A program made the translations under genes and the position numbers. This document shows positions 12,385 through 24,029 of a stretch of DNA of 64,000 nt, one piece after another. The notes beneath the pieces are model-generated. The model was not told the origin of the DNA. It made no database searches and saw only the letters and a program-made list of their open reading frames with translations. The stretch covers positions 169,217,453 through 169,281,452 of the forward strand of contig CM062290.1 of the NCBI GenBank assembly GCA_031216915.1. Direction: 5' to 3'. The number at the start of each line of letters is the position of its first letter. Position 1 is the first letter of the stretch. Origin of the DNA: Pictodentalium vernedei. Lineage: Eukaryota > Mollusca > Scaphopoda > Dentaliida > Dentaliidae.

Positions 12385-12636
12385 TTAACCCTTTACCTAA
12401 CATGAAAAGCAGACGACACTTGCAAAAAAAAATTCTTGAATAACTATTTTTTTCATTTTTTGTCTCAAAAACATAGGTTATGACCCCTCGTTGGAACGAG
12501 CTCGACGAGCTCGTTCCAACGAGGGGTCATAACCTATGTTTTTGAGACAAAAAATGAAAAAAATAATGAAAATTAATTGGCGATTTTTGAGAATAGCGCT
12601 GGCCGGTTTTGGCCGTTACGTTAGGTAAAGGGTTAA
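12385..12636 (-). mobile_element. TTAA foldback element family A, copy 1
   Basis: TTAA lies at both ends. The termini are CCCTTTACCTAAC and its complement. A long perfect hairpin is centred on GAACGAGCTCGACGAGCTCGTTC. The two outer shoulders differ: one holds GGCCAAAACCGGCC-type sequence (shoulder A), the other AAGTGTCGTCTGCTTTTC-type sequence (shoulder B). Strand is given as plus when shoulder A comes first. The TTAA target and CCC start suggest a piggyBac-type transposase acting in trans, which is an inference. Confidence 0.8.
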
Positions 12637-12776
12637 CGCTTTAAATACATATATATTTGGACTCCCTACATAACCTATGTTTTTGAGACAAAAAATGAAA
12701 ATATTTTGAAAATTAATTGGCGATATTTGGGAATAGCGCTGGCCGGTTTTGGCCGTTACGTTGGGTAAAGGGTTAA
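12637..12776 (-). mobile_element. Half copy of foldback family A plus 37-bp flank
   Basis: After 37 bp (12637-12673), a half element (one arm plus shoulder A) runs to a TTAA at 12773-12776. The 37 bp also flank copy 2 at 17132-17168 in inverted orientation. The copy-1 plus flank unit is therefore duplicated inverted about 4.5 kb away. Confidence 0.65.
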
Positions 12777-12952
12777 AACTTGGGGGATAGGAGGTGAATG
12801 ATACAGTAGCCAGAAGTGTCAGAGGATACAGTGGCAAGACAAATAGTTAATACTGGAGCAAAATAGGGAAACAACAGAATAGTAGTCTCATTAAAATAAA
12901 GAAGAAGACAGGAGGGTCAAGTTACAATGTATACTGGAAAGGGTAAATAAAA

Positions 12953-13330
12953 TTAAGATTAAAAATAGAGGCAGTGACCTACCCCACGCAACGCAGAAAT
13001 CTTCGGGGAAGGAGGCATACTGGGAATAGGAGGCATCAGATCGCCGGTCGATCGGGGATATTAGGGAGCTACTCGGGTATGTCGGGGGGGGGGGGAGGGT
13101 CCCATTGAGGGACGGAGAGCAACGGAAAAAGGGAAGGGTTGGCCCATCATAAGCTGGTAGGGCAGGCGTTGCTCTTGTGTCATGGGAGCATCTTTCCTTT
13201 TAATATATGGAGAAAGGGTTCAGTCCTCTGGGGGAGGAGCACTTTTACTTCCACGGATGCTAGGAGGAATGGAAACTGTTATTGCGCCCCGGAAGGAGTT
13301 TGTTTGATACACAAGGTGGAGTGAGGTGCC
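12953..13330 (+). repeat. Long direct repeat, left copy
   Basis: Sequence from gattaaaaatagaggcagtgacctacccca to beyond gcatctttcc matches 14583-14925 at most positions (caggaggcatcagatcgcc-like, gggagctactcgggtatgtc shared). A weaker third version of its end is visible around 13420-13520. The copies bracket a satellite-like array. The arrangement could be the terminal repeats of an unrecognised element. No coding capacity is recognised. Confidence 0.6.
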
Positions 13331-13334
13331 AACT

Positions 13335-14085
13335 AGCCGGTTGACCTACGGTTGTGGTGCGTTCTGGGTATATTTGGGATGAAATGCTTTTGTGGGACTA
13401 TAAATAGCAAAGTAGAGGGTGGGGCGCTACTTGTTGTTTCAAATGTCGCGGGAACATCTTTTCAACACAACACTGCGGGTTCACTGTTTGGCGGGAGGGG
13501 CACTTTCGCTTATTTTGGGATGTAGTTTTGCGTATTCGCTGTTGGGTTAGGCACTTTTGGGTCATGTGGCAGTGATAGATCGAACCGGGCGGTATGTTCA
13601 CGGGTTTGGGTTTCGACTATCATTGTAGGGTGGTTTACAGCAGTGTCGTGGATAAGGTGCGGGCTTCCTTGTACAACAGGGAGCTGGTATTGTTTAGGTG
13701 CTGTCTTAAATTGTCATAAATAGTTGAATTAAGTGTATTTATTTTGGGGAAATTGTTACTGGCGTTGGTGATGGGAGGTCCTTAAACACTCGTCAGGAAA
13801 CAAGTTCCGCAGGGGGTAACTAGTTTCGCCTAAGCCAGGCTTTTCAAACCAACGCGAGATAAAGGAATCTTGGTTAGATTGAAAGCTGTCGCTTGAGTAG
13901 GGTTATTATATATCAGGTAGCACCGTCGATCTGCACGGTCGAAATGGACGTGGGAATGGGGTTAAAGTTATGCTGTATGATGGGTTCGTGGAATAACAAC
14001 GTGTCAGAGACGATGAGTCTCAGAGGACAGTAGGTGTAAAATCCACTAAGGGAGTGGATGGTTCATTTGACTGGGGGGGGGGGGG
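13335..14085. other. No gene recognised between direct repeats
   Basis: GT-rich sequence with partial echoes of the flanking direct repeat (about 13420-13520) and a poly-G run near 14071. No ORF has recognisable motifs. Confidence 0.4.
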
Positions 14086-14129
14086 GGGGTCGGGTTGAAG
14101 CTGGGGGAGCTATTTTGGTATTTACGTGT

Positions 14130-14560
14130 GTGTATGTCGTAAAGTAATGAGTAAATTTTGTGTTTGAGGGTAACAATCACTACAAACAGCTTGGAGCTGG
14201 GAGGAAACACTTTGTGTTTATGATAGTGTGTGTGCCTTGTAAAGTAGTGAGTAAATTTGCGTTTTAGAGTAAAAATCACTACAACCAGCGTGAAAGCTGG
14301 GCGGAAATATTTGGTATTTGTGGATGTGTGTCTTATAAAGTAGTGAGTAAACCGTGTGTTTTAGGGTAAACATCTCTACAGTCAGCATGGGGCTGGGAGA
14401 AAAGGTAGTGAGAAAAACGTTGACTTTTAGGGTAAAAAAACAATACGTCGGGACTGGGCAGTACCGTGTACTGGATCAACACTTTTGATTTGGAGTGTTA
14501 AACAGACACAAAATTCCCATCTTGTAAAGTAGTGAGAAAACGTTGTGTTTTGGGTTAGGA
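14130..14560. repeat. Tandem array, unit about 105-110 bp
   Basis: Four to five diverged units share gtaaagtagtgagtaaa...gtgttttagggtaa...atcactacaaccagc...gctggg..gaaa. Unit starts fall near 14133, 14239, 14336, 14405 and 14525. The array sits just upstream of the right copy of the long direct repeat. Confidence 0.65.
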
Positions 14561-14582
14561 GTGTGAACAAGACACCAGCAAG

Positions 14583-14925
14583 TGAGATTAAAAATAGAGG
14601 TAGTGACCTACCCCAAACTATAGGCAGAAATCTCCAGGGAAGGAGGCATATAGGGCTCAGGAGGCATCAGATCGCCTGTCGATCGGGGATATTAGGGAGC
14701 TACTCGGGTATGTCAAAAAAGTGGGGGGTTCCCATTGTGGGATGGGGTATAGGGGAAAAAGGGAAGGATTGGTCCGTTATAACCTGGTAGGGTATGCGTT
14801 GCTCTCCTGTCATAAGGGCATCTTTCCCACATATGAAGCAGAGCTTATTTCACAGGAAGAGAGTCACTCTTATTTCTCAGGGTGCTGTAATATGATTGGT
14901 CATCGGGCAGGGTTTATTTGGTAAT
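14583..14925 (+). repeat. Long direct repeat, right copy
   Basis: Matches 12953-13330, with a shared core from gattaaaaatagagg to gcatctttcc and weaker similarity beyond. The two copies lie 1.6 kb apart in the same orientation. 14926-15260 holds nothing recognised. Confidence 0.6.
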
Positions 14926-15259
14926 TGGTTTTATGGGGATGGAACGGGAGGTAAGCATACATATTTGGGAAGTGTAAATGCACTTGGGTAGTGATTCAAA
15001 ACAGCAAACTAAAAATGTGCATGGTGAAAAGGTACTCTTTTGGACGAGTTGGTGGCCCTGAAAAGGGCCGCTGGGTAAGGCTTATAAGGTAACGCCTTAG
15101 TTGCTGTCAGTTTGTCAGCGTGGTGGAGTGGTTTTCTTAACTAGTGTCCCAGCCACCATAACAGAGATGTTCGCTACCAAGGCTGCAAGGTGGTCATCGC
15201 TCTCAATTTCAGGTGTTTGTGTGCCATTCACCTTTGTATATATTTCTCTAGGTATTTTA

Positions 15260-17480
15260 GGATAGCTACTCTGGTTGATTCGCGCTGTGAGGCAGCGAGG
15301 TCTTGTAGCTTTTCTAGTAAATTGTAATAAAGAGTGCTTTAACATACCTTGCGGGCAGATTAGAATCGTAAAGCATGGAAAGATATACTGCACTGAACAT
15401 ACATCAGTACCAGAATTGTTCAACTGGTTTGGAAACAATTTTATAAATAAGGTGGAGTTGACAGACAACAGCACTGAAACTGAGGTTGTACCCACTTCTG
15501 ATGATCTGTCTGGGAATTAAAGTTGGTTCATTTTTGAACAAATGAGTGTACCTGAGGTGAAGAATCTCATCTTGTCAAGTCCGAGTAAAACAAATGAGCT
15601 GGACCCCAGACCCACAACTCTTGTAAAAGCAGCAATAGACTGTATATCTCCAGTTAATGCTACCATCATCCTGGCATCTCTCCAAGGTCATGTACCATCA
15701 GACCTGAAATTAGCATTGGTATCACCTTTTATCAAGAAAACGTCTCTTGATCCTGATCTTGAAAATCTATAGGCCAGTTTCTAGTTTACCTTTGTAGAGA
15801 AAGTTCTGGAAAAGGTGGCAGCTAAATCACTTCGGAATTACCTCCAAAGTTATCATCTCCTTGAACCATATCAATCGGCTTATCAGCAAACCCACAGTAC
15901 AGAAACTGCCCTCTTGAGAGACTGTAATGTCATACTTTGTTCGTCAGATCAACGTAAGTCGGTTCCTGGGGTTTTGTTGGATCTCCCGGCAGCTTTTGAC
16001 ATGGTAAGTCATCCCCTGTTTCTATCTATGTTACATCAACTAGGAATAGCAGGAACAGTTATGGAATAATTTGAATCTTACTTTTCACTAAGAAAGCAAC
16101 GGGTGTCTATTTTAAAGACGAAGTTGTAAATCCCTTGTACGTGGTGTTCCACAGGGCTCAGTTCTGGGCCCTATGTTATTTACATTCGTATAGTGCCTCA
16201 CCGGGGCGAATGCTGAGGGATGAAGGCATTACATACCATGTCTACGGCGATGATACTCAGCTGTATGTGTCTTTTAATGCACTTCGTGAGTCTGGTTCGC
16301 AGAAGGCAGTGGAGATGATGCGATACTGTGTTAATAAGGTGCGAAACTGGATGGCCGGCCATCGGTTAAAAATGAATAATGATAAGACAGAAGTGTTGGT
16401 AATATCTCGCACCGAAACTCCTTCTGATTTTCAAATTAAATATTAGAAATTGGCAACTCAAAATAAATAGTATCAGAGAGAGTGCTTGCATCATTGAGGT
16501 AATATTTGATTCACGACTTTCGATGGAAGCAAGATTTGATGCAATTTGCAAGCGCTGTTTTACGCACATCAGAAATCTTTGACATCTTCGATGTAATTTG
16601 ACTCAAAAATCTTTGGAAAGACTTGTTCACGCCTTTATTTCTGCACATTTGGATTTATCTAATTCAATGCTTGTAATTTGGATTTTTCTAATTTACAAGG
16701 CTGCAAAAAAATACAAAACACTGCCGCTCGTATTATTACGGGAGCCAAGCGCCATGATCACATAACCCCTTTGCTTCAAAAACTACACTGGCTCCCTCTT
16801 CAACAACGTATCACTTTAAAAGTTTGGGTGTTGGTCTTTTAGTGCATTAATGGACTGGCTCTACAATATCTTCTGGATCATTTGACTGTTCAATCATCGA
16901 GTCTCCAAACAGATCAGGCTTCGTGTTCCCTTTTCCCGTTCCACTTTGGTGAATACCAGGGCCTTTTCCTTCGTCTTCGTAGGTTCACGACTCTGGAACC
17001 CATTGCCAGCATATATCCAGGCTTCCAAAAGCTTAGATAACTTCAAAACAAAACTCAAATCTCATCTATTCCGAGAGGCCTTCGAAATTTCAGCTACCTA
17101 ATTTGATCAGTTTTTGTTTACTTCAGTGCTTTTATGTAGGGAGTCCAAATATATATGTATTTAAAGCGTTAACCCTTTACCTAGCGTAACGGCAAAAACC
17201 GGCCAGCGCTATTCTCAAAAATCGCCTATTAATTTTCATTTTTTTTTTCATTTTTTGTCTCAAAAACATAGGTTATGACCCCTCGTTGAAACGAGCTCTT
17301 CGAGCTCGTTCCAACGAGGGGTCATAACCTATGTTTTTGAGACAAAAAATTAAAACAATTAGTTATTCAAGAATTATTTTTGCAAGTGTCGTCTGCTTTT
17401 CAGGTTAGGTAAAGGGTTAAAGAGCACAACCATGTGATTTTACGCTGTATAAAAACTATGTATTATTACTATTTTTAAAT
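15260..17480 (+). pseudogene. LINE-C, decayed L2/CR1-like retrotransposon
   Basis: Fragments in order are FNWFGNNFINKVEL (pre-RT linker), then the RT: PTTLVKAAIDCISP, LVSPFIKKTSLDPDLEN, LEKVAAKSLRNYLQ, EPYQSAYQQTHSTETALL, VLLDLPAAFDMVSH, a GVPQGSVLGP region in another frame near 16140, and VYGDDTQLYVSF. Downstream are ARIITGAKRHDHITPLL and LHWLPLQQRITLK. YGDDTQLY and LHWLP are typical of L2/CR1-type LINEs. The 3' UTR (ending near 17480 in ctgtataaaaactatgtattattac) is split by foldback copy 2. Many stops and frameshifts show it is dead. Confidence 0.75.
17169..17420 (+). mobile_element. TTAA foldback element family A, copy 2
   Basis: TTAA at 17169-17172 and 17417-17420. Shoulder A comes first, then the hairpin, then shoulder B. 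It is inserted in the 3' UTR of LINE-C. Its left flank (37 bp) is the inverted copy of 12637-12673. Confidence 0.85.
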
Positions 17481-17489
17481 ATGTTGGGG

Positions 17490-18808
17490 TCTCAGTGTAC
17501 TAAAATACACAACAGGATTGGTGGGAACCATTAAGAATCAGACTCAAATCTCGTTAATATTCCAGGAGCATCCGAGATGCTTGCAGGTGAGTATTCCCAC
17601 AGGTGCAATACTGTCAAGATAGTCAATCTGTTAATGAGAGGTGAGGAGAAGACCTCTAAAACGTCAATTATACGTAAATGAATTCAAAATTGTCCGGAAA
17701 AAGTAATGGTTTTCAAGTGTTTTAGTAATTTAGTTGACAAGAATGATGAATAGTTATCACTATATTCATGAGGAGGAATTTCATCTTGGTACGTTACTGT
17801 CAAAATTGTCCATTGTATCACTGAGTATAAAAGAACCAGCAGAAGCCTAGATCAGAAACTCTCGGGTGAGCACCCAAGCCGGCGGACGTGTGCTTGTCAA
17901 AATCTTGTTGAAATTTGGGGCTGGGCAGATTATAACTGCCTTCAGAAATAACTACCGTCATTCCAGATAACTTAATTCTGTTGATTGTTCCAGTGGCAGA
18001 TTGTTTGACAGACAAATCTGAAGTTTGTGTAGAATAAATATACAGAGAAAGAGCTTGCCGAGAATTTGTCTACCGAATAGACCATCAGCTGAAACTTCCA
18101 GATTTGCCAGACGGTCGAACCAACAGACAGAACACGGAGAACTTGGGCCACCTCATAAGAACCTATCTTGCCAGCTTATAAAGACAGTTTGTGGCTTCTG
18201 AAGATCTTTGAAGTCCAAACCTTTTATCCACTAGACGATCACCGGAGCGCCCATTTTGCGTGCACACCTGGGCCAGAAACTACAAGACATACCATCTTTG
18301 TATTTTCCGTACACCTACAGGAATTGTTGAAGTGATGTCTCGTCGCATTTGAATTCATATTGTCAGTCCACATTTAGCGCTACGACGAAATTCCCACCGA
18401 CGGCCGGAAAATGTCAAAATTAAATTTCATGGTACGAAGTTGAAATTCTTGTGATTCCAAATACTAATTAAAAATAAAATTGGAAAATCCACGTCAGATG
18501 CCCGGAGATATTACGTAAACAGCGTCAGGTCTATACCCTTTTATTTTGTGAGCACCCCTGCTCCATTCCAACACATACCGCTATATTATTTTGCATATTC
18601 CTAGAGGAATACCTGAAGTGATATGTCATGTTTTTTGCAGCACGAACCCTGCACTTTTTATGTCGAATAGGAGAATAGAGTTTGCACATGCACCATGGGC
18701 ACTCACCCGGCACACACGCGGTGTCTGCAATTTTCAAACGGCATGATCGAGTTTGGCCGAGATATACACTGACACCTTGGAGTGCCTGCTCCCAAAGCTT
18801 TGGTCACA
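17490..18808. other. No gene recognised
   Basis: Mixed sequence with a weak diverged direct repeat: about 18285-18350 and 18565-18630 share gacatacc...tgtattttcc.ta.acctacaggaat.gttgaagtgat. No coding evidence. Confidence 0.4.
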
Positions 18809-18818
18809 GTTCACTGTA

Positions 18819-19179
18819 TTTATTTACTTGATCCTTTATTGGGGTTTAAGGTCACATACTTATGCACAATGGCTAATCATGACCGTGACAGTTTTACGGG
18901 TGGAGGAAGCCAGAGTACCCGGGGAGAACCACCGAGCAACGACGAGCAACTGCCAGCTCCTCAACACTCTAACTCTTCAAGCAGGATTACAGCAGTTGAG
19001 GACATGAGCACCATCGACGTGCAGCACGCCTTAGTACACGGCGTCATCGTGCCCCCATGTAGGCAATCGGGATAAAGTGCCTTGCCCAAGGTCACACGCG
19101 AGTCGCCCAGGACGGGGATCGAACTCGGGACTTCTCGCATAGAAGTCCAACAGCTACCACTGAGCCACCGCGCTCCCCT
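18819..19179 (-). mobile_element. tRNA-headed SINE, full length
   Basis: Read on the minus strand, it starts ggggagcgcggtggctcagt (tRNA A box region), has a B box gagttcgatcc, and a body with cttgggcaaggcactttatc and tgctcggtggttctccccgg. It ends in a tail ggctaat..cataagtatgtgacc..taaa followed by an AATAAA-like repeat. A perfect 10-bp target duplication, gttcactgta, flanks it at 18809-18818 and 19180-19189. Transcription would be by RNA polymerase III from the internal boxes. Confidence 0.85.
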
Positions 19180-19580
19180 GTTCACTGTAAACAGACAATA
19201 CTGCTGTAGTCCAAGAGTGAGATACGCACAAGTTAAACCAGACTGGAAGCCGTGGCTTGGCACTTTAAAAGGCGATAGACACCTTCCCCTCGATGTGGAG
19301 CGAATCGTCGTTGGCCGTGCTTCGTTGGGTGACTTCTGGAAATTAGCTTCCGATTTCAAAACAATCTGGTTGTAATGGTAATCGTTATCATAAAAAATAA
19401 AGTAATTGCAATCGTAATCACTGCATAATGAATGTAACTGCTAGAAGCCCCGTTTAACCCTTACATCAATATCAGAGCACACGCCTTGTACACAGCCGGT
19501 GGCGTTCAGAGAATGAGTAGCTATAAGCCCTCTATAACCACTAGACCACTGATGATGAATGTTGTCGGGTCCCGCGATAG

Positions 19581-20400
19581 TCACTCGCTGCAACAATCAC
19601 TCTCCTGGTTACTCTCATGTATTGCAGACTTAGCCTCACATAACTCTGCCATCAGCTGTTCTCGTTTCGCTCTTTGTGCCTAGTCCCCTTCCGCCCAAAA
19701 TACACCCTCTGCTTGATGGGCTCATTCTCTTGTTTGAGCGCACCTCTATCCAGTGTCTCTACCGAGGTATTCTCTGCCATTTCCATATATAGAGCGAGGG
19801 CAGGTAAATTGGCAACGCCGCAGTCAAGGCTGCGCTTAGAAGAGCTATGTACATGCCGAAATTGTGGTTCTAGGCCCGTAATCTGCTCTGCTTGGTTCCT
19901 TGGGGGATATGCAGAATACCGGCTGTTGTTCCATAAAACTGCAGGGCAGTGGTGATCAGAGTCTTCGTCATTGCAGCGCCTGGCCGCGCCTCGTATGTTG
20001 CATAAAGCCCCATAACCTCTTCGTCGTCCATGGTGTCGATCCAATCAGCTGAGAGGGCTCGTCCCATGCATTACCTACTTTGCGCCTCTGCAGCCAGTGT
20101 GGAGAGCCTTTCTCGCTTTTTGAACTCAGGCGAAGCCGGCAGTGTGGAAACCTTTAGTGTACCCTCGCTGAGGCAACGTACTACGTACTTCAGGTCCCGA
20201 AGGCCAAGGTTGACGATAAGGTCCCTGACGGTACGGCCCCTAGGTTGGGAGACAAGGTAGTGCGGTTCCTGAAATTTAAGGTTGGCGATAATCTTCCCAA
20301 CGATACGGGCCTAGCCTGATTGATAACGTAGTTCGGTTCCTAAATCACGTGGTCGACGATAAGCTCTTTGACGTTACGGACGACAGGCCGGCCAGAGAAG
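19581..20400 (-). pseudogene. Broken protein gene of unknown family
   Basis: On the minus strand, an N-terminal part has three 24-aa repeats of the form R.V..LI.NL...P.YVV (for example RTVRDLIVNLGLRDLKYVV). It continues RCLSEGTLKVSTLPASPEFK and, after one stop, MGRALSADWIDTMDDEEV, YEARPGAAMTKTLITTALQ, then in another frame FGMYIALLSAALTAALPIYL, and ends AQRAKREQLMAELCEAKSA with a stop at 19583-19581. One stop and at least two frameshifts break it. I cannot name the family. The M-T-K-T and YGMY..LTAAL pattern resembles hypothetical proteins spread with mobile DNA in invertebrates, but that is recollection only. Confidence 0.45.
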
Positions 20401-20456
20401 ACATAAAAATATCGAATAGCTACTACAACACCTGCAAGCTGAATGACGAGGTATTT

Positions 20457-20696
20457 CTTTACACTTCACCCATCGTAACGCCCAAAACCGGCCAGCGCTC
20501 TTCACAAAAATCGCCAGTTAATGTTCATTATTTTTTCACTTTTTGTCTCAAAAACATAGGTTATGACCCCTCTTTGGAACGAGCTCGTTCCAATGAGGGG
20601 TCATAACCCATGTTTTTGAGACAAAAAATGAAAACAAATTATTCAGGAATTTTGTTTGCAAGTGCCGTCTGCTTTTCATGTTAGGTGAAGGGTTAA
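20457..20696 (+). mobile_element. TTAA foldback element family A, copy 3
   Basis: The right TTAA is at 20693-20696. The left end has decayed (tttacacttcaccc). Shoulder A is cccaaaaccggccagcgctc, the hairpin is centred on GAACGAGCTCGTTC, and shoulder B follows. Confidence 0.75.
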
Positions 20697-20699
20697 AGT

Positions 20700-22140
20700 C
20701 GGAGCTAAGCTGAACCTTCATAAACATTCCGGCCGCCTGCGAATCAAGACAGATAGTTTGCATACAAAATTGGGGTTTATTAAAGGTCAAATACCAGCAA
20801 ACACTACGCGGTTGGGGGACGTGCTTCTGATGTTTATCATACAGCCTGAGAGCTGTGCCCATCTCTCAGCGATCAGTGCCACAGACAGTATTCCCAATGG
20901 TTAACCCAGTATACTTACTAAGGGCTGTGTCGATTGAGGATGAAAGTTGTAGCTGGGGTAGGACGGAGACCTTCCTATATCTACAATATAAAAAGATCAC
21001 CTCAGTCCTATCGACCAGCTGACAATTCAAGTTTTCAATAAAGAATAAAATAAGCTGGCTATAGACTACCTATAAACTATTCAGCTCACCGGTCTTGGAG
21101 GTAGGGCCTACATCCGGCTTCGGGGAACCGGAAAGAGAGGACAAACTATACGCATTACGAACTTTGGGGTGCTGCCACTTTAAAACACTATAAACTTCTA
21201 CCCAGAGACAGCAACCATGTAAATCGGACGTGATTTAATTGTGACGTGGTGGAATTTACAAAGTTGAAAGTGGAAAGATTGATGCATGCAGGCGTTGATA
21301 TAAAAGGATCAAGAAAAACATGTAAATTGGGAATTGTTCTGGATAAAGGGCGAAAATTGAAAATCCGGCTTTTCATTTTCTAGCCCTGATAATCGTTAAT
21401 ATAAGTGCCAACTTTCATGAGTGGAGGTTGAGAATTATGACCGATATTTGTCTGAAAAAAAGGCTGGCGATCGCTGTTCGTTGGATGACTTAATTAGCGA
21501 TTTTCATAAATTTGTCCGGCATATGAATAAATTTACATTTTTTGGTTATCCAAGTCAATTGAATCAACCAGAGAAATGAATAGAGATTGTGCCGCGAATC
21601 CCCCCCCCCCTCCCCACCAGTATACGCGCGCATGCTCGCTAAATAATTCATTTCTCTTCCTGTACACGCTCTGTGAAGTAAGTATCCTACTAATAATTCA
21701 CTGAAACGCGTTCTATTAATTATCAGAGCGAGAAATCCATTGAACCACTCAGTGAAGTATTGCCCTGAACATTACTCAGAAAAGCCAAGATTTATTCTTT
21801 CTGAAAAAATCTGTTGAACTCGGGATCAAATGAAGTTTTTTGCGAATTCAGTTAAGAGTTCTCTCCCATCGCTTGTTATTGGAAGATAACCTTGTCACTG
21901 AAAATCAATGTTGTTGCAGGCATTTCCGCAGCAGTACGCTTTTGCGCGGCAGAAATTCACCAAGTGTTTCAAATCACATTTTTATCGAATATTGTACCTA
22001 CATATGAATATTCTATTGATGCAAGATCTTGTTATAAGTGTAAATATACTTGCATACCTCGAGTGGTGCGTTAAGCAGTCCTGTAAAGAACTTTATTTGT
22101 GATCGTCGGCACATGTGAATCGTCACAAGGACGCAGAGAA
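20700..22140. other. No gene recognised
   Basis: Ordinary sequence with a poly-C tract near 21600. Around 21555-21660 there is a weak inverted similarity of agagaaatgaat and ttcatttctctt. Short ORFs lack motifs. The last few dozen bases may be the 5' leader of the retroelement that follows. Confidence 0.35.
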
Positions 22141-22469
22141 AGAATGACTCGAGCAAAAAAAAAAAAAACAGCACCAGCAACTAAATCCACCTCATCAACA
22201 CACCTCATCAACACAGCAGAAAACCCGAAGTAGCCGGGTGACAAAATCAATATATGCCGCAGCGACCCAGTCTAAATGCTCGTATGGAAGACAGCCTCTG
22301 GATACAATGCCTTCCATGGAACCCAACTCTAATCAGACTACCACTTCAGTGACAATCACACAAAGCTAATGCGCCCCTCCCCCTGCTTCAGAGAATGCTC
22401 AATAAAGTTCCACTAGCGAATGTCACATTGGTGTAAACATATTTGACGTCTGGGACAGGGGCATTGATG

Positions 22470-22700
22470 TTAACCCTTTACCTGACACGAAAGGAAGACG
22501 ACACTTGCAAATAAAATTCTTGAGTAACTATTTTTTCTATTTTTTTTTTGCGTCCAAAACATACCTTATGACCCCTCATTGGGACGAGCCGAACAAGTTC
22601 GTTCCAAAGGGGGTCATAAGCTATATTTTTTGTGACAAAAAAATAAAAAAAATAATGAAAATTGAATGATGATTTTTGTGTTTTTCTTTGCACAATCGCA
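22470..22700 (-). mobile_element. TTAA foldback element family A, copy 4 (decayed)
   Basis: TTAA at 22470-22473, then shoulder B (acacttgcaaataaaattcttgag), then a diverged hairpin. The right end has decayed and no closing TTAA is found. It lies inside the gag-like region of the DIRS-like element. Confidence 0.65.
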
Positions 22701-23055
22701 AAATGATTTTGAAAATGTGAATCGGACATCACCAAATATGCCCCAGGGGGTTGGTTTTCAGGGGTGTTATTCCAGGGGAAATTGCGGGTACCGACATACC
22801 TTCATTCATCAGGCTCGCTGATGGTGATGTGACTGCCCACGTTGCAGTTAAACAAAATATTTGGGCTAATCAGTTCATAAATCTTACCCTACTGCTGAGC
22901 TTTCTGAGTTTGCTGCTGGTAAAGCATTGATTGTTGCAGAGCGGGGTAATATTGTGGTGAAAGCTAAAGTTTCGCGGGAAAAACTTCAAAGTATTGAAAC
23001 GCTTTTGTAATCTTCATTTACATTATTTATATTCAGCATCATCCATGCAAAATTG

Positions 23056-23307
23056 TTAAGCTTTTACCTAACGTAGAAAGCAGACGACACTTGCAAAAAT
23101 AATTCTTGAATAACTAATTTTTTTCATTTTCTGTCTCAAAAACATAAGTTATGACCCCTCGTTGGAACGAGCTCGACGAGCTCGTTCCAACGAGGGGTCA
23201 TAACCTATGTTTTTGAGACAAAAAATGAAAAAAATAATGAAAATTAATTGGCGATTTTTGAGAATAGCGCTGGCCGGTTTTGGCCGTTACGTTGGGTAAA
23301 GGGTTAA
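23056..23307 (-). mobile_element. TTAA foldback element family A, copy 5
   Basis: TTAA at 23056-23059 and 23304-23307. Shoulder B comes first, with a long perfect hairpin. It interrupts the gag-like coding region. The flanking codons (ending KIV before, starting KLLKYM after) are in the same frame when only one TTAA is counted, as expected for a clean TTAA insertion. Confidence 0.85.
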
Positions 23308-24029
23308 GCTTTTGAAATACATGCAAATTATTCGTGATGCGGTATCTCGAATTGCCGAATTCTGCTGGCGAACTTATGATGAGCAGTTTCGCATGCGCCA
23401 GTCCATTTCTGTTCAATCATGGAGAACGATTCATCCCAATTTGTGGTTCCAGTTGATGACCCCAATTTCACCATCACCATCGCTCTCAACACACAGTTCC
23501 AGGGTGTCAAACTCACTTCCACGAAAACGGCATTTGTTTGCCTACAATAAAGGGAAGGGGGTGCACTTAGAAATAATGTCGCTTTGCTCATGTATGTTTG
23601 CATTGTGGGAGGAAGCATTCCCAAATTGACTATTCTGCCTTTCGCCAACCAAGTTCTATTATCGGTGTCCTCAAAGAAACTAATAGACCTCGAAAAATTC
23701 AAACTGGCAAAGTGTCCCTAATCATCTCAGCTTCAAGTACAAGTCTTCAACAATGCCCAAATTCAGAAACAGGTACTTCTTTGTTAGATGGTTTTACATT
23801 CCTTACAGTATGAGGGCCCCAGAAAACTACATAAGTACATAGTTTATTTCCAGTTTTCGGAAATCATGATATTGTTCGAGAAAGAATTCAAGAAAGAGTT
23901 AGATACTGGCAGAATAGCAGACACTTTTGTTGACTGTCCAGTTTCTACCCTTCGCATTTCACCTATTCGTTTGGTACCTAACAGAAATTGGGGCGAATTT
24001 CGTTTAATACATCATTTATAGAGCTGGGC

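Larger units (their letters stand above)
22144..24025 (+). pseudogene. YR/DIRS-like retroelement: gag-like region and RT start, broken
   Basis: An ATG at 22144 opens a Lys-rich start (MTRAKKKKTAPATKS) and an S/T/P-rich region. After nested foldback copies, it gives HVAVKQNIWANQFINLT, GKALIVAERGNIVVKAKVS, AFVIFIYIIYIQHHPCK, LLKYMQIIRDAV and TYDEQFRMRQ. A Cys/His segment follows (FAHVCLHCGRKHS). The frame 23788-24021 ends RIADTFVDCPVSTLRISPIR, LVPNRNWGEFRLIHHL. The SPI.LVP...FRLIHHL block is the RT entry of DIRS-like tyrosine-recombinase elements, as I recall that family. The RT is cut right after it by a SINE. Gene order and motifs support the class; stops and frameshifts show decay. Confidence 0.6.

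Noticed and set aside
12385..12636. Rho-independent terminator or regulatory hairpin
   Set aside because: The perfect hairpin recurs with TTAA flanks throughout the window. It is a mobile foldback element, and the genome is eukaryotic.
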